A stretch of 51,252 nucleotides of DNA, taken from NCBI GenBank assembly GCA_018813505.1, contig JAHJBM010000071.1:1-51252 (forward strand). The letters are read 5' to 3'. This document shows positions 1-7,692 of the stretch, piece by piece. How positions within the stretch are numbered: position 1 is the stretch's first letter; the number at the start of each line of letters is the position of its first letter. The position numbers and the translations under genes were made by a program. Under the pieces are notes generated by a model, which was given only the letters and a program-made list of their open reading frames with translations, did no database searches and had not been told where the DNA came from. This stretch comes from Microcaldota archaeon. GTDB taxonomy: Archaea; Micrarchaeota; Micrarchaeia; Anstonellales; Bilamarchaeaceae.

Positions 1-153
1 ACCCTGACTATAGAAATGCTTGGCATCTGAATAATAGTTCTCTATGAATCCCATAACTTCTGAGTATTGACTGTCAAGGCCTTCATGTTTTAGAAATGCG
101 ATGATACGTTCAAGTTTTTCTATGTCCTTTTTTGCACGTTCTTCAGGTTCCAT
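1..153 (-). CDS. DUF357 family protein, N-terminal part
   Basis: The reading frame opens with ATG at 153 on the minus strand and runs off the left edge, giving 51 residues. The start MEPEERAKKDIEKLERII is a charged helix, followed by a segment with the FIENYYSDAKHF pattern typical of archaeal DUF357 proteins, which are small helical proteins of unknown function. The identification rests on this short piece only. The gene lies downstream of the nitroreductase on the same strand, with about 56 bp between them. Confidence 0.55.
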   Translation of the reverse strand, partial: MEPEERAKKDIEKLERIIAFLKHEGLDSQYSEVMGFIENYYSDAKHFYSQG

Positions 154-209
154 ATAAATATCCTCGTCACCAGCTTACTTTAGTTAATCATACGTTTAAA
201 CTAAGAATA

Positions 210-719
210 TCAAACCTCTGAAAACAGATCTGTTCTCCTGCGCCTTTCTCTAGGTTCTTCGGCAGCATAACCAAATGGGATCATTGCAACTGGAAGCTGC
301 TTAGAATCTGCATCAATCAGCCGTGAAACTTCCAATGGATCAAATGCACCAACCCACACTGAAGAAAGACCTTCGTTGGTAATTGCAAGTTGAGAATAGG
401 CTGCAGCTATGGTTGCATCCTGAGTAGAATAAAGTTCCTCGCCACGCTCACCATATTTTGAGCCTGCAACGTCTTGATCTGCACAAAAAACAAACACAAC
501 TGCGGCAGAAGAAATAGATTCTTGATCCATTGCCGCAGCCATTAGCCCGTCTTTTACCTCCTGAGACATAACTATGTGAACTTTGTAGGATTGAAGATTT
601 CCTGCTGACGGTGAACTTAATATGGCTTTGAGAATATTTGATATTTTTTCCTTTTCCACAGGCTTGTCAGTGAATTTGCGGATTGAATGCCGATTTTTCA
701 AAACATCGTAAAATTCCAT
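210..719 (-). CDS. Nitroreductase family flavoprotein
   Basis: This 169-residue protein has the nitroreductase signature: RHSIRKF at residues 10-16 (phosphate of FMN), SPSAGNLQSYK at 36-46, an ASTQDATIAAAYSQLAITNEGL-like helix near 97-117, and GYAAEEPRERRRR near the end. Family members are FMN-dependent NAD(P)H oxidoreductases; the substrate cannot be told from sequence. A TTTAAATC TATA-like box lies about 25 nt upstream of the ATG, so the transcript is probably leaderless. It is a single-gene unit between the DUF357 gene and the 5S rRNA. Confidence 0.85.
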   Translation of the reverse strand: MEFYDVLKNRHSIRKFTDKPVEKEKISNILKAILSSPSAGNLQSYKVHIVMSQEVKDGLMAAAMDQESISSAAVVFVFCADQDVAGSKYGERGEELYSTQDATIAAAYSQLAITNEGLSSVWVGAFDPLEVSRLIDADSKQLPVAMIPFGYAAEEPRERRRRTDLFSEV

Positions 720-828
720 AAATTAAATTGACCATTTCTGATTTAAAGGATTGGCCCTGCAAGAACATACCTATTCTTTTGCATGAATAATGTACGATTT
801 AAGAATCAAATTAAATAAAGGAAATAAT

Positions 829-857
829 TTCAAGAAAACAAAGAATAGAAAAATGAG
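829..857 (-). terminator. T-rich terminator after 5S rRNA
   Basis: Read on the minus strand, the bases just past the 5S 3' end are thymine-rich, with runs of five, three and four Ts and no stable hairpin. Archaeal RNA polymerase stops at such T tracts. Assigned by position and composition only. Confidence 0.5.
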
Positions 858-973
858 TGTCAGCAGCAGTGAACTTTTCCACCAGGAAGGTAGTACTCGC
901 AGCACCGTGAAGGGGCTTAACTTCTGAGTTCGGAATGGGATCAGGTGTTTCCCCCAACCTATGACCGCTGACA
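858..973 (-). rRNA. 5S ribosomal RNA
   Basis: The minus strand holds the universal 5S core, GATCCCATTCCGAAC then TCAGAAGTTAAGCC, at the expected place. The two ends, GTCAGCGG and CTGCTGAC, pair over eight positions with one G-U pair to form helix I, which sets the limits at about 116 nt. No 16S or 23S gene is present, so this 5S copy is unlinked from at least the adjacent sequence. A TATA box lies about 27 nt upstream. Confidence 0.95.
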
Positions 974-995
974 AACATAACTATGATGATAAGTG

Positions 996-1003
996 TTTAT
1001 AAA
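996..1003. promoter_or_regulatory. Symmetric TATA box between 5S and membrane gene
   Basis: The box TTTATAAA is its own reverse complement. On the minus strand it is centred about 27 nt before the 5S 5' end. On the plus strand it is centred about 26 nt before the ATG at 1026. It is correctly placed for both divergent genes, so one box could serve both; direction would then depend on flanking BRE and initiator bases. Confidence 0.6.
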
Positions 1004-1025
1004 GGTTCTTAGTTGGTAGAATAGT

Positions 1026-1898
1026 ATGATTGGGAACCTCGATTATCTGAAGGAATCAATAACATCAGGGTATGGCTTCATAAAAAAGAATACCAAGGTG
1101 CTTTTCACAGAACTATTAAAGATTACAGTCTTAAGCGAAGTGATAGCATTTATTCCGGGATTATTACTTTTTATTCTTCTGAGCATATCCAATCCAGACA
1201 ATGTCATGGGGATAATTAATGGTACTGAGGAGTTTTCTATTGTAGACGCAAATCCAACTTCATTGTTTTTAGGAGGTAGTATACTATTGATTGTATTTGT
1301 CGTATGCGTACTCCTAAGCAGTGTTGTTGAGTCAGTTGCATTGAATATAATAGATAATATGACAAAAAAGCAACACACAAATTTGAAAAAACAGATTGTG
1401 GAAAACGCCATCCCAATAATGAGATTAAAGATACTAGTAACAGTTGGTAGCTTGATATGTATTGCACCAGTCATCATTTCTGTTATGCTTGGACCAGATG
1501 CTGCACTATTATTGTGCGGTTCTATAATAATCGGTGCGATTGCATATGTAGCTTTGATGTTCTTTGTACAGTTTTCAACACTTGAGATTGTCATCAGAAA
1601 AACAGATTTTATAAGTGCCATAAAAAACTCTGCAAAACTTGTTAGGGCAAATATTCTAGTAACCTTGCTATTGAACATAATAATCATAATAATAATGATA
1701 CTAGCTACCGGAATAGTCCAATTGGTAGGTATCGGATTTGATGCAGTAACCAAGACATCACAGAGTATTGCAGATAACATAGTGATTAATGTATTATTCT
1801 TCATAATGATATTAATAGTTTCAATGGTAATTTCAACGTTAACGAATCTTATCACGTTGCCAATACAGTATTACTTTTGGAAAGATTTGAAAAAATAG
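1026..1898 (+). CDS. Integral membrane protein, paralogue of the next gene
   Basis: This 290-residue protein is strongly hydrophobic, with about six predicted membrane segments (for example residues 33-57, 80-105, 137-185, 213-235 and 255-282) separated by short basic loops. It resembles a broad set of archaeal multi-pass proteins of unknown function. The next gene has the same length scale, segment spacing and a similar polar N-terminus ending in FIK/FIRQN, so the two look like tandem paralogues. The ATG sits about 26 nt after a TATA box. No catalytic motif is visible. Confidence 0.7.
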   Translation: MIGNLDYLKESITSGYGFIKKNTKVLFTELLKITVLSEVIAFIPGLLLFILLSISNPDNVMGIINGTEEFSIVDANPTSLFLGGSILLIVFVVCVLLSSVVESVALNIIDNMTKKQHTNLKKQIVENAIPIMRLKILVTVGSLICIAPVIISVMLGPDAALLLCGSIIIGAIAYVALMFFVQFSTLEIVIRKTDFISAIKNSAKLVRANILVTLLLNIIIIIIMILATGIVQLVGIGFDAVTKTSQSIADNIVINVLFFIMILIVSMVISTLTNLITLPIQYYFWKDLKK

Positions 1899-1909
1899 GT
1901 GATGAACAA

Positions 1910-2992
1910 ATGGTCATAAAAAAGAAACAGAACGAAGTAGAGAAACGAGTTTCATGGAGTGAAAACCCCATTCGTATAGCTGTGACAAAAACGACAAGCA
2001 AAGGTACTGAAAAGGTCACCGCAGCAGAACAGAAACAGGTTCAGGATACTAAACTTAAAACCAACAAATCCACAAGTCAGATTGATGGTCCGATAAATCT
2101 TATTAGCCCAAGCTTTGATTTCATAAGACAGAATTTCAAAGAAATTTTCATAAGATTATTAAAAAATGGAATAATGAACTCGCTGTTGTCTTTAGGCTTG
2201 GTTGTGATTATCGGAGCACTTTGTTTTGGCATTGCAATGGCCATTGGAATCACCAGCATGGAAAATATTAGCACTACAATAAAGGGTAGTGCCACAGTAT
2301 TGTGGATAGTTTTCGGATTGCTTATAGGCATAGGTATATTTGGTTTGGCATGGATCGGCAGGATATTCGAACTTGCCAGGATTGCCATAATAGAAGAACA
2401 ACATATGAATAAACACAATAAAACGTTTGATTTAGTAAAACAATATGTTTTGAAAGGATTGAAACTGATGATAGGTAATCTCGGGATAATTGCGGTTATA
2501 GTCGGTATTCCGATAATCGTAATTATAGGACTTACATTCATGAATATATCATTACTCACGCTAATTTCAATGATTATACTCTTGCCCATTATGATAATAT
2601 TACTAATCGGTTATCGGTATTTTGCCCAGTTTTGGGATATGGAACTTGCACTCACCAATAAAGGATTACGAGAATCTTTGAAAGCGTCGCTATCACTTGT
2701 AAGAAAGAATATTCTCGGAGTTCTTGCATATGATGTGATAATTGTTGTTGCGGCAATACTAATTGCAATGCCGTTCATGATTGTTTTGTTTATTGTAGAA
2801 CTAGTCTACAGAGTGGCAATTGCAGGTACGATGTTAGCATTTGCAAACGATACGTGGATCTTATTAATTGTCGGTATAGGTGCGTATGTCATAATAAGAA
2901 CAGTAATTAGTCTGCTATCAACAACAGCCTCAGATAGTTGCACAAAAGTATACAAATACAGATATTGGAAACAAATAAGAAACGGTGAATAA
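1910..2992 (+). CDS. Integral membrane protein with polar N-terminal tail
   Basis: A protein of 360 residues. I chose the ATG at 1910 because AGGTGAT lies six bases before it; an in-frame TTG at 1877 would overlap the upstream gene. Residues 1-70 are polar and Lys/Thr-rich, probably cytoplasmic, and are followed by about six membrane segments. The membrane part resembles the preceding protein. Its stop is three bases before lysS, so the membrane pair, lysS and sua5 probably form one operon. Function unknown. Confidence 0.7.
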   Translation: MVIKKKQNEVEKRVSWSENPIRIAVTKTTSKGTEKVTAAEQKQVQDTKLKTNKSTSQIDGPINLISPSFDFIRQNFKEIFIRLLKNGIMNSLLSLGLVVIIGALCFGIAMAIGITSMENISTTIKGSATVLWIVFGLLIGIGIFGLAWIGRIFELARIAIIEEQHMNKHNKTFDLVKQYVLKGLKLMIGNLGIIAVIVGIPIIVIIGLTFMNISLLTLISMIILLPIMIILLIGYRYFAQFWDMELALTNKGLRESLKASLSLVRKNILGVLAYDVIIVVAAILIAMPFMIVLFIVELVYRVAIAGTMLAFANDTWILLIVGIGAYVIIRTVISLLSTTASDSCTKVYKYRYWKQIRNGE

Positions 2993-2995
2993 AGG

Positions 2996-4522
2996 ATGAC
3001 TGAAACAAAACACATGCATTGGTCAGAATGGCTTGCAGAGAAAGTTATTGAAGAAAAGAAAGAGCCATATGTTATAACCGCAGGAATGACCACATCAGGC
3101 CCATTGCATTATGGAACTTTATGTGAATTCCTTTTCCCATTTGCAATAAAAAAAGCACTGGAAAAACGCGGAAAAGAATGCAAATACTATTTTATAGCAG
3201 ACATAATGGATGCATTTGATGCCGTACCTGCAAGCATGGAAAAATACAAAGAACAGCTTGAGCCCCACCTTGGAAAACCACTTTGCAATGTTCCTGATCC
3301 AACAGGCAAAAGCAGGAGTTTTGGAGACCATTATCTTGATGAGGCAAGAGAATTAACGAAAAAATTTCATATTACTACTGAGATAATACGCATAAACGAA
3401 TATTATGAACAGGGTAAGTTCGACGAATATGCAAGATTCTTCCTAAAACACGAAGACGAGGCAAGAACTATTGTTGAGGAGACCAGTGGAAAACAAGAAA
3501 AGAAAGGTTGGTCTCCAATCATGCCAATATGCGAAAAATGCAGTAGGATAGCCACCACAAGAGTCACTAAACAAGACGGTGAGACATACGAATATGTATG
3601 CGACAAAGATGTAAAATACACGAAAGGCTGTGGCTATCAAGGCACTAATAAAATAAGCGATCACAAATACAAAATTGTCTGGAGATTACACTGGCCCACA
3701 TGGAAACAAATATTCAAAACAAGCATAGAGGGTGCAGGCATAGATCATCATACTAAAGGAGGTTCCGAAGACACCTGCAAGGCCATAACACTAAATCTAA
3801 TGAAAAAAGATTACCATATTCCATATAGATATGGATTCATCCTGTTCCAGGGAAAGAAATATTCAAAATCAAAAGGCACTGGAATGGGTGTGAGTGAAGT
3901 GATAAAACTTATGCCTCCTGAGATCATAAAATACATGCTACTTAAACCAGACCTTGAAGAAAATATAGACATCAATCCAACAAGCGAGATACTCCTTCGT
4001 ACTATAGAGGATTTTGAAGGCGCTTCGCAAATAGACCCGAATAAAGAAGAGGTTTCACGTTCAGATCGCAAACGCGCAATAGCATTTGGCTTAAGCACTG
4101 ATAAAAAGAACTGGAATGCATCTTTCCTTGATGTGGCGCTTTATCAGCAGTTATACCATGACTGGAATAAAGTTGCAGAACTCACTGGAGATAAGAATGG
4201 AGTAGCATACCTAAAACCATACATCGAGGAATGGGTGGCCAAAGGTTTTCTACCTGAGGAATACAGATCAGAATACAGACTAGGTACTTTGCCAGTAACT
4301 GATAATGTGAAAAAGCTGTTTAAAGTACTTGATTCAAATATTGATGGTGCCACAGTGCATAATAAGATATTCGAATTTTCAAAGGAAAACAACATAACTC
4401 CAAAAGAAATGTTTAAACAGATTTATGAGGCCCTTCTTGGAAAAGAAAAAGGACCAAGGGCAGGAAAACTTATAGCTGCCATAGGTATTGAAAGGATAAA
4501 GAAGGATTTGGGAACTTTATGA
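2996..4522 (+). CDS. lysS: Lysyl-tRNA synthetase, class I
   Basis: This enzyme of 508 residues charges tRNA-Lys with lysine. It is the class I form found in most archaea and a few bacteria, not the class II form. The HIGH-type motif is GPLHYGT near residue 38 and the KMSKS-type motif is YSKSKGTG near 290. Between them lie CEKC and a second cysteine pair typical of the zinc-binding insert. The C-terminal third is the helical anticodon-binding cage. The gene overlaps sua5 by four bases, suggesting translational coupling. Confidence 0.96.
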   Translation: MTETKHMHWSEWLAEKVIEEKKEPYVITAGMTTSGPLHYGTLCEFLFPFAIKKALEKRGKECKYYFIADIMDAFDAVPASMEKYKEQLEPHLGKPLCNVPDPTGKSRSFGDHYLDEARELTKKFHITTEIIRINEYYEQGKFDEYARFFLKHEDEARTIVEETSGKQEKKGWSPIMPICEKCSRIATTRVTKQDGETYEYVCDKDVKYTKGCGYQGTNKISDHKYKIVWRLHWPTWKQIFKTSIEGAGIDHHTKGGSEDTCKAITLNLMKKDYHIPYRYGFILFQGKKYSKSKGTGMGVSEVIKLMPPEIIKYMLLKPDLEENIDINPTSEILLRTIEDFEGASQIDPNKEEVSRSDRKRAIAFGLSTDKKNWNASFLDVALYQQLYHDWNKVAELTGDKNGVAYLKPYIEEWVAKGFLPEEYRSEYRLGTLPVTDNVKKLFKVLDSNIDGATVHNKIFEFSKENNITPKEMFKQIYEALLGKEKGPRAGKLIAAIGIERIKKDLGTL

Positions 4523-5139
4523 CGACCATCATTAAGATAACTCCAGATGATTTTGAAAGCGCCGTGGACATAGCAAAAGAAACTCTAAAATCAGGTGGAA
4601 TAATAGTTTATCCAACAGACACACTTTATGGAATAGGATGCGATGCCACGTCTGAAGAAGCAGTGAGAAAGGTCCATACCATAAAGGGCACATGGATGCA
4701 CAAACCCCTATCTGTAATGGTTTCTGATTTTAGTATGATTGAGTATTATTGTGATACCTGGGCATGGGAGGATATGATAATAAGAAAGTATTTACCAGGG
4801 CCACATACATTTATCCTAAAGAAAAAAAGAGAGATAGCCGCGTCTGAAAGCGATAAACTCGGAGTGAGAATGCCAGATTTGGAATTTTGCCTTGAATTGT
4901 GCAAAAGATTTGGCAAACCAATAGTAACAACGAGCGCTAATGCCACCGATAAGGAATCACCATTCAAAATCGAGGACGTGAATAAGGAAATAATAGATAG
5001 CGTTTCTCTGGTTATAGACGGTGGTCCGACAAAATACCGAAAACCGTCAGGGATAATAGACCTCGTGGAAAAGAAGATAATACGAAAGGGCTTCGAGGAC
5101 ATAAACCTACTGGATATGGCCGATGAAACACAGAAGTGA
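4519..5139 (+). CDS. sua5: L-threonylcarbamoyladenylate synthase (Sua5/YrdC)
   Basis: This enzyme makes threonylcarbamoyl-AMP from threonine, bicarbonate and ATP for the t6A37 modification of ANN-decoding tRNAs. The YrdC fold is clear: GGIIVYPTDTLYGIGCDA at residues 26-43, a KxR-like basic patch with KPLSVMVSD, PGPHTFILKKK, LGVRMPD, and TTSANATDKESP. At 206 residues it holds the YrdC domain only, without the extra C-terminal Sua5 domain of longer archaeal and eukaryotic versions. It starts inside the lysS stop (four-base overlap), linking tRNA charging with tRNA modification. Confidence 0.93.
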   Translation: MTTIIKITPDDFESAVDIAKETLKSGGIIVYPTDTLYGIGCDATSEEAVRKVHTIKGTWMHKPLSVMVSDFSMIEYYCDTWAWEDMIIRKYLPGPHTFILKKKREIAASESDKLGVRMPDLEFCLELCKRFGKPIVTTSANATDKESPFKIEDVNKEIIDSVSLVIDGGPTKYRKPSGIIDLVEKKIIRKGFEDINLLDMADETQK

Positions 5140-5242
5140 CATCCCCCAAGCCTTCAATCCAAAGAGATGAATTGTTACATAGTTTTATAAAAACTCACCT
5201 CGCCCATAGGACTAGTTAGTCTGACACAGGAAATAAGGTAGA

Positions 5243-5250
5243 TTTATAAA
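5243..5250 (+). promoter_or_regulatory. TATA box for the RelA/SpoT-like gene
   Basis: TTTATAAA lies 83-90 nt upstream of the ATG at 5333. Initiation about 25 nt downstream would give a 5' leader of roughly 60 nt. That leader contains a seven-codon ORF (ATG at 5282, ending TAA at 5303-5305) and the ribosome-binding run GGGGAAG before the true start. Most other genes here seem leaderless, so this leader stands out. Confidence 0.45.
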
Positions 5251-5332
5251 GAGTTTTGCACTAATATACATATACAACCACATGGTAGAGGAATTACTAG
5301 GCTAAGATAAATCATAATAAAGGGGAAGAAAT

Positions 5333-7021
5333 ATGGGTGGAACTGCTGTAGCAAAAAGATACATATGTCAAGCAACAGGTCAGGCCTACCCAGAGAAAGT
5401 ACAACAAGTTTTCAGAACATGGGCTCCAATTTATGAGAAAACAGGCGTTGGACCTGCATTTGAACATTCGGAAAGACTTGTAAGCGATCTTGTCAGATAT
5501 GAAGTTCTCGAACCACATAAAATAGGCAGCGGACGTGAGCATAAGAAACTTGACCCAGAACAACTAAACCTCCAACTGGTCATGGTCGCAATGAGCCATG
5601 TTTTCGTGAACAACGGTGTCAAAGGCGAATTCCCTGCAGCGCATTTTGCAAAGTGGAAACATGTTCAGCGTGGATTCGAAACGCACCACAGATTGAAAGC
5701 ACTTGATTTTGGTACCCAGGATGGAGAGGAGTATGCTAGAACACTTGAAACACCAGACCTTGGAGCCCTGGTACATACAGTAGACCTTTTAGGATTTGAT
5801 GAAAGACGCACAACTGATGATGCAGTCAGACTTGCTGATCTTGATCCAAAGATATGTGCAGCAAGATATGATCCTGAAAGCGATGAACGCGAAAGAGTTC
5901 TTGTTTCAAAGGCAGTAATGAAGGTATGGTCACCATGGATGGACATGCTTGGATATTCTGACCTTGCAGGAGATCTGATGAGAATGGCTTATTATAATCT
6001 CAACAAGGAACTGCACGACCATGTTCAAATTGCACTGCGAAACTGTGCTTACAAGGTTTGCAATACAAAAACCATAAGACGCGAACTTATAGATGAACTG
6101 AAAGTAAGGCTTGCAAACGAAGGATATGAATTCGAGATACTGGAGAGAGAAGAGAAAAATTTCGGTAAAACTATCGGAAAAGTAGATAACGTGCTTAAGG
6201 AAAAAAGATGGCCCATTAGTGCGGGTGCAATTGAGACAGTAGTATCAGACTTGAGCGATCTTGTTGCATTCACAGTTGTACTTGACAGATATCACGATGG
6301 AAAAAAGGTCAAAACTATAAAACAGAAGAGCGAACACTACAAAAAAGTTGCAACAATGATCGAAAAGATATTGAAAGAAAAGATAATGATCTCTTCAATT
6401 TATAACAATGAATTCTATACTACACATACAGACAAGATCAGAAAACCAAAAGAAAGCGGATACCAGTCTTACCACGTAGATACAAAATTCAAATGCAAAG
6501 AACTATATGCTGGTCTTGAGGCAATAATCAGGAACAGACAGATGCACGAAAACTGTAAAGTCGGAAAAGCAGCCCACTGGATTTACAAAGGCGGAAAGAT
6601 ACTCAAAAGTATTGCAAGGGCATACAAAAACCTTATCGAGGCAATTAGACGAGGGAACGGGCATTCCAATGGATGTACAGAAAATGCCAGTACATACCAT
6701 GAAGTTCAGCTAGTAACGGAACGACCACAAGGAAAAGATATCATAAAAGAAGTAATAGGACTGGTAGTGATGCGTTCTGAGGATCTTATTGCAGATGCAC
6801 TGGTTGCAGCAGGAAAAGGACTCAAAGACCCGCCAATACTCAAAAACGGTCTTTCACTCCTTGATCGGGTTGGAGATACAACCGAGATAATAATCGAAAG
6901 AAACAGTGGCAAGACAATTTCAGGTGGTACACTTAAGATAATCCTTGAAAAATGTGCTACACCGGCAACAAGAGAACACATACAAAAACTGATGCAAGAA
7001 CAGAATGGAAAACGAAAGTAG
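5333..7021 (+). CDS. RelA/SpoT-like protein with degenerate HD, synthetase and TGS-like domains
   Basis: This protein of 562 residues follows the long RSH (RelA/SpoT homologue) plan. Residues 40-170 match the HD hydrolase region, but the metal-binding LHDxxED is replaced by MSHVFVNN, so ppGpp hydrolysis is unlikely. Residues 195-225 match the linker helix. The synthetase domain keeps SDLVAF near 308-313 (the metal-binding Asp), KPKESGYQSYH at 371-381 and LEAIIRNRQMH followed by GKAAHWIYK at 395-419, which parallels the LEVQIRT...AAHWxYK stretch. The GRxKxxxS motif near 277-291 is not canonical. Residues about 460-525 end in NGLSLLDRVGDTTEIII, which is TGS-like. There is no ACT domain. Synthesis of (p)ppGpp is possible but unproven. 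The ribosome-binding site is GGGGAAG. Confidence 0.75.
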   Translation: MGGTAVAKRYICQATGQAYPEKVQQVFRTWAPIYEKTGVGPAFEHSERLVSDLVRYEVLEPHKIGSGREHKKLDPEQLNLQLVMVAMSHVFVNNGVKGEFPAAHFAKWKHVQRGFETHHRLKALDFGTQDGEEYARTLETPDLGALVHTVDLLGFDERRTTDDAVRLADLDPKICAARYDPESDERERVLVSKAVMKVWSPWMDMLGYSDLAGDLMRMAYYNLNKELHDHVQIALRNCAYKVCNTKTIRRELIDELKVRLANEGYEFEILEREEKNFGKTIGKVDNVLKEKRWPISAGAIETVVSDLSDLVAFTVVLDRYHDGKKVKTIKQKSEHYKKVATMIEKILKEKIMISSIYNNEFYTTHTDKIRKPKESGYQSYHVDTKFKCKELYAGLEAIIRNRQMHENCKVGKAAHWIYKGGKILKSIARAYKNLIEAIRRGNGHSNGCTENASTYHEVQLVTERPQGKDIIKEVIGLVVMRSEDLIADALVAAGKGLKDPPILKNGLSLLDRVGDTTEIIIERNSGKTISGGTLKIILEKCATPATREHIQKLMQEQNGKRK

Positions 7022-7065
7022 AGACAGCTTCCGATGAATTTGTGAGATTGTGACTTTTGCTGAAA

Positions 7066-7449
7066 CTATTGCATCTTCTTCAGCACTTTGGCATTTAAAC
7101 CAAATTCTTTGAATACTTCAAAATCCTTATTATATGTTAGCAACAAAGAATCTTCTGTTATAGCACATGCAGCAATAAAACAATCTTTTATTCCAGGCAT
7201 TTTTCCATGTTGCTTCAGTAACGAATACATTTTTGCAGCAAAACCAAACATTTCGCAATTCATCGACAGGCATGGGATGTCCAGGATCTGTGCATCATCT
7301 TCGCTTCCGACCCCAAGCTCGAATCGGGTAACTCCGCAAATAAATATTTCAGTGGGTTTTTCTTTTTCGATCGTATGGAGAATCTGCTTGTCTTTTCGAT
7401 TTAAAAGTTCTATAGCTGCAGATGTATCAAGTATCACTCTGTAGACCAT
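7066..7449 (-). CDS. vapC: VapC-type PIN-domain RNase toxin
   Basis: This is a PIN endoribonuclease of 127 residues. Acidic metal ligands are visible: D8 in LDTSAAIE, E43 or E44 in TRFELGVG, D93-region in GIKDCFIAA, and the N/D pair in LLTYNKDF near the end. It overlaps vapB by 16 bases at its 5' end, the usual antitoxin-first arrangement. The expected role is sequence-specific RNA cleavage held in check by VapB. Convergent with the RSH gene. Confidence 0.88.
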   Translation of the reverse strand: MVYRVILDTSAAIELLNRKDKQILHTIEKEKPTEIFICGVTRFELGVGSEDDAQILDIPCLSMNCEMFGFAAKMYSLLKQHGKMPGIKDCFIAACAITEDSLLLTYNKDFEVFKEFGLNAKVLKKMQ

Positions 7450-7643
7450 TTCTTCCAGTCCCCTTTAAGTGATTTTATCTTAGATTCATCTATGTGGATT
7501 TTTCCTGAAAGATGATAAACCCATTTGACGCGATCTTCTGAAAGGATTTTTCGTAGAACTTCAGTAAAACTTCTTACACCTAGCGTGTGCTTTGCATCAA
7601 GAAGCTTTTTGTAGACCTCATCACCTATAGTGATTGTTTTCAT
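7434..7643 (-). CDS. vapB: VapB-type antitoxin
   Basis: A protein of 69 residues. The N-terminal KTITIGDEVYKKLLDAK followed by SFTEVLRKIL has the spacing of a ribbon-helix-helix DNA-binding antitoxin of the DUF217/VapB group. The C-terminal half is basic with tryptophans and would wrap around the PIN toxin encoded just downstream. Such proteins usually repress their own operon as a VapBC complex. Confidence 0.82.
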   Translation of the reverse strand: MKTITIGDEVYKKLLDAKHTLGVRSFTEVLRKILSEDRVKWVYHLSGKIHIDESKIKSLKGDWKKWSTE

Positions 7644-7692
7644 GTATTATTTCGTGCATGAAAAGGTTAATAATATGATGGTATAAGATGTG

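Noticed and set aside
456-462. EVQLVT in the RSH protein (residues 456-462) as the catalytic EVQIRT motif
   Set aside because: It lies after the AAHWIYK motif, the wrong order. LEAIIRN at residues 395-401, directly before AAHW, fits the catalytic strand better. Coordinates here are residue numbers of the protein encoded at 5333-7021.
771-974. 67-codon minus-strand ORF over the 5S gene
   Set aside because: It coincides with the 5S rRNA and its flanks, and the translation has no protein-like features beyond hydrophobic runs.
1043-1855. 270-codon antisense ORF over the first membrane protein
   Set aside because: Shadow frame: its hydrophobic stretches mirror the sense-strand membrane codons, and the sense gene has promoter and spacing support.
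5140-5332. Possible riboswitch before the RSH gene
   Set aside because: Only a short GACTA/TAGTC inverted repeat and a seven-codon uORF are visible; no known aptamer core could be found.
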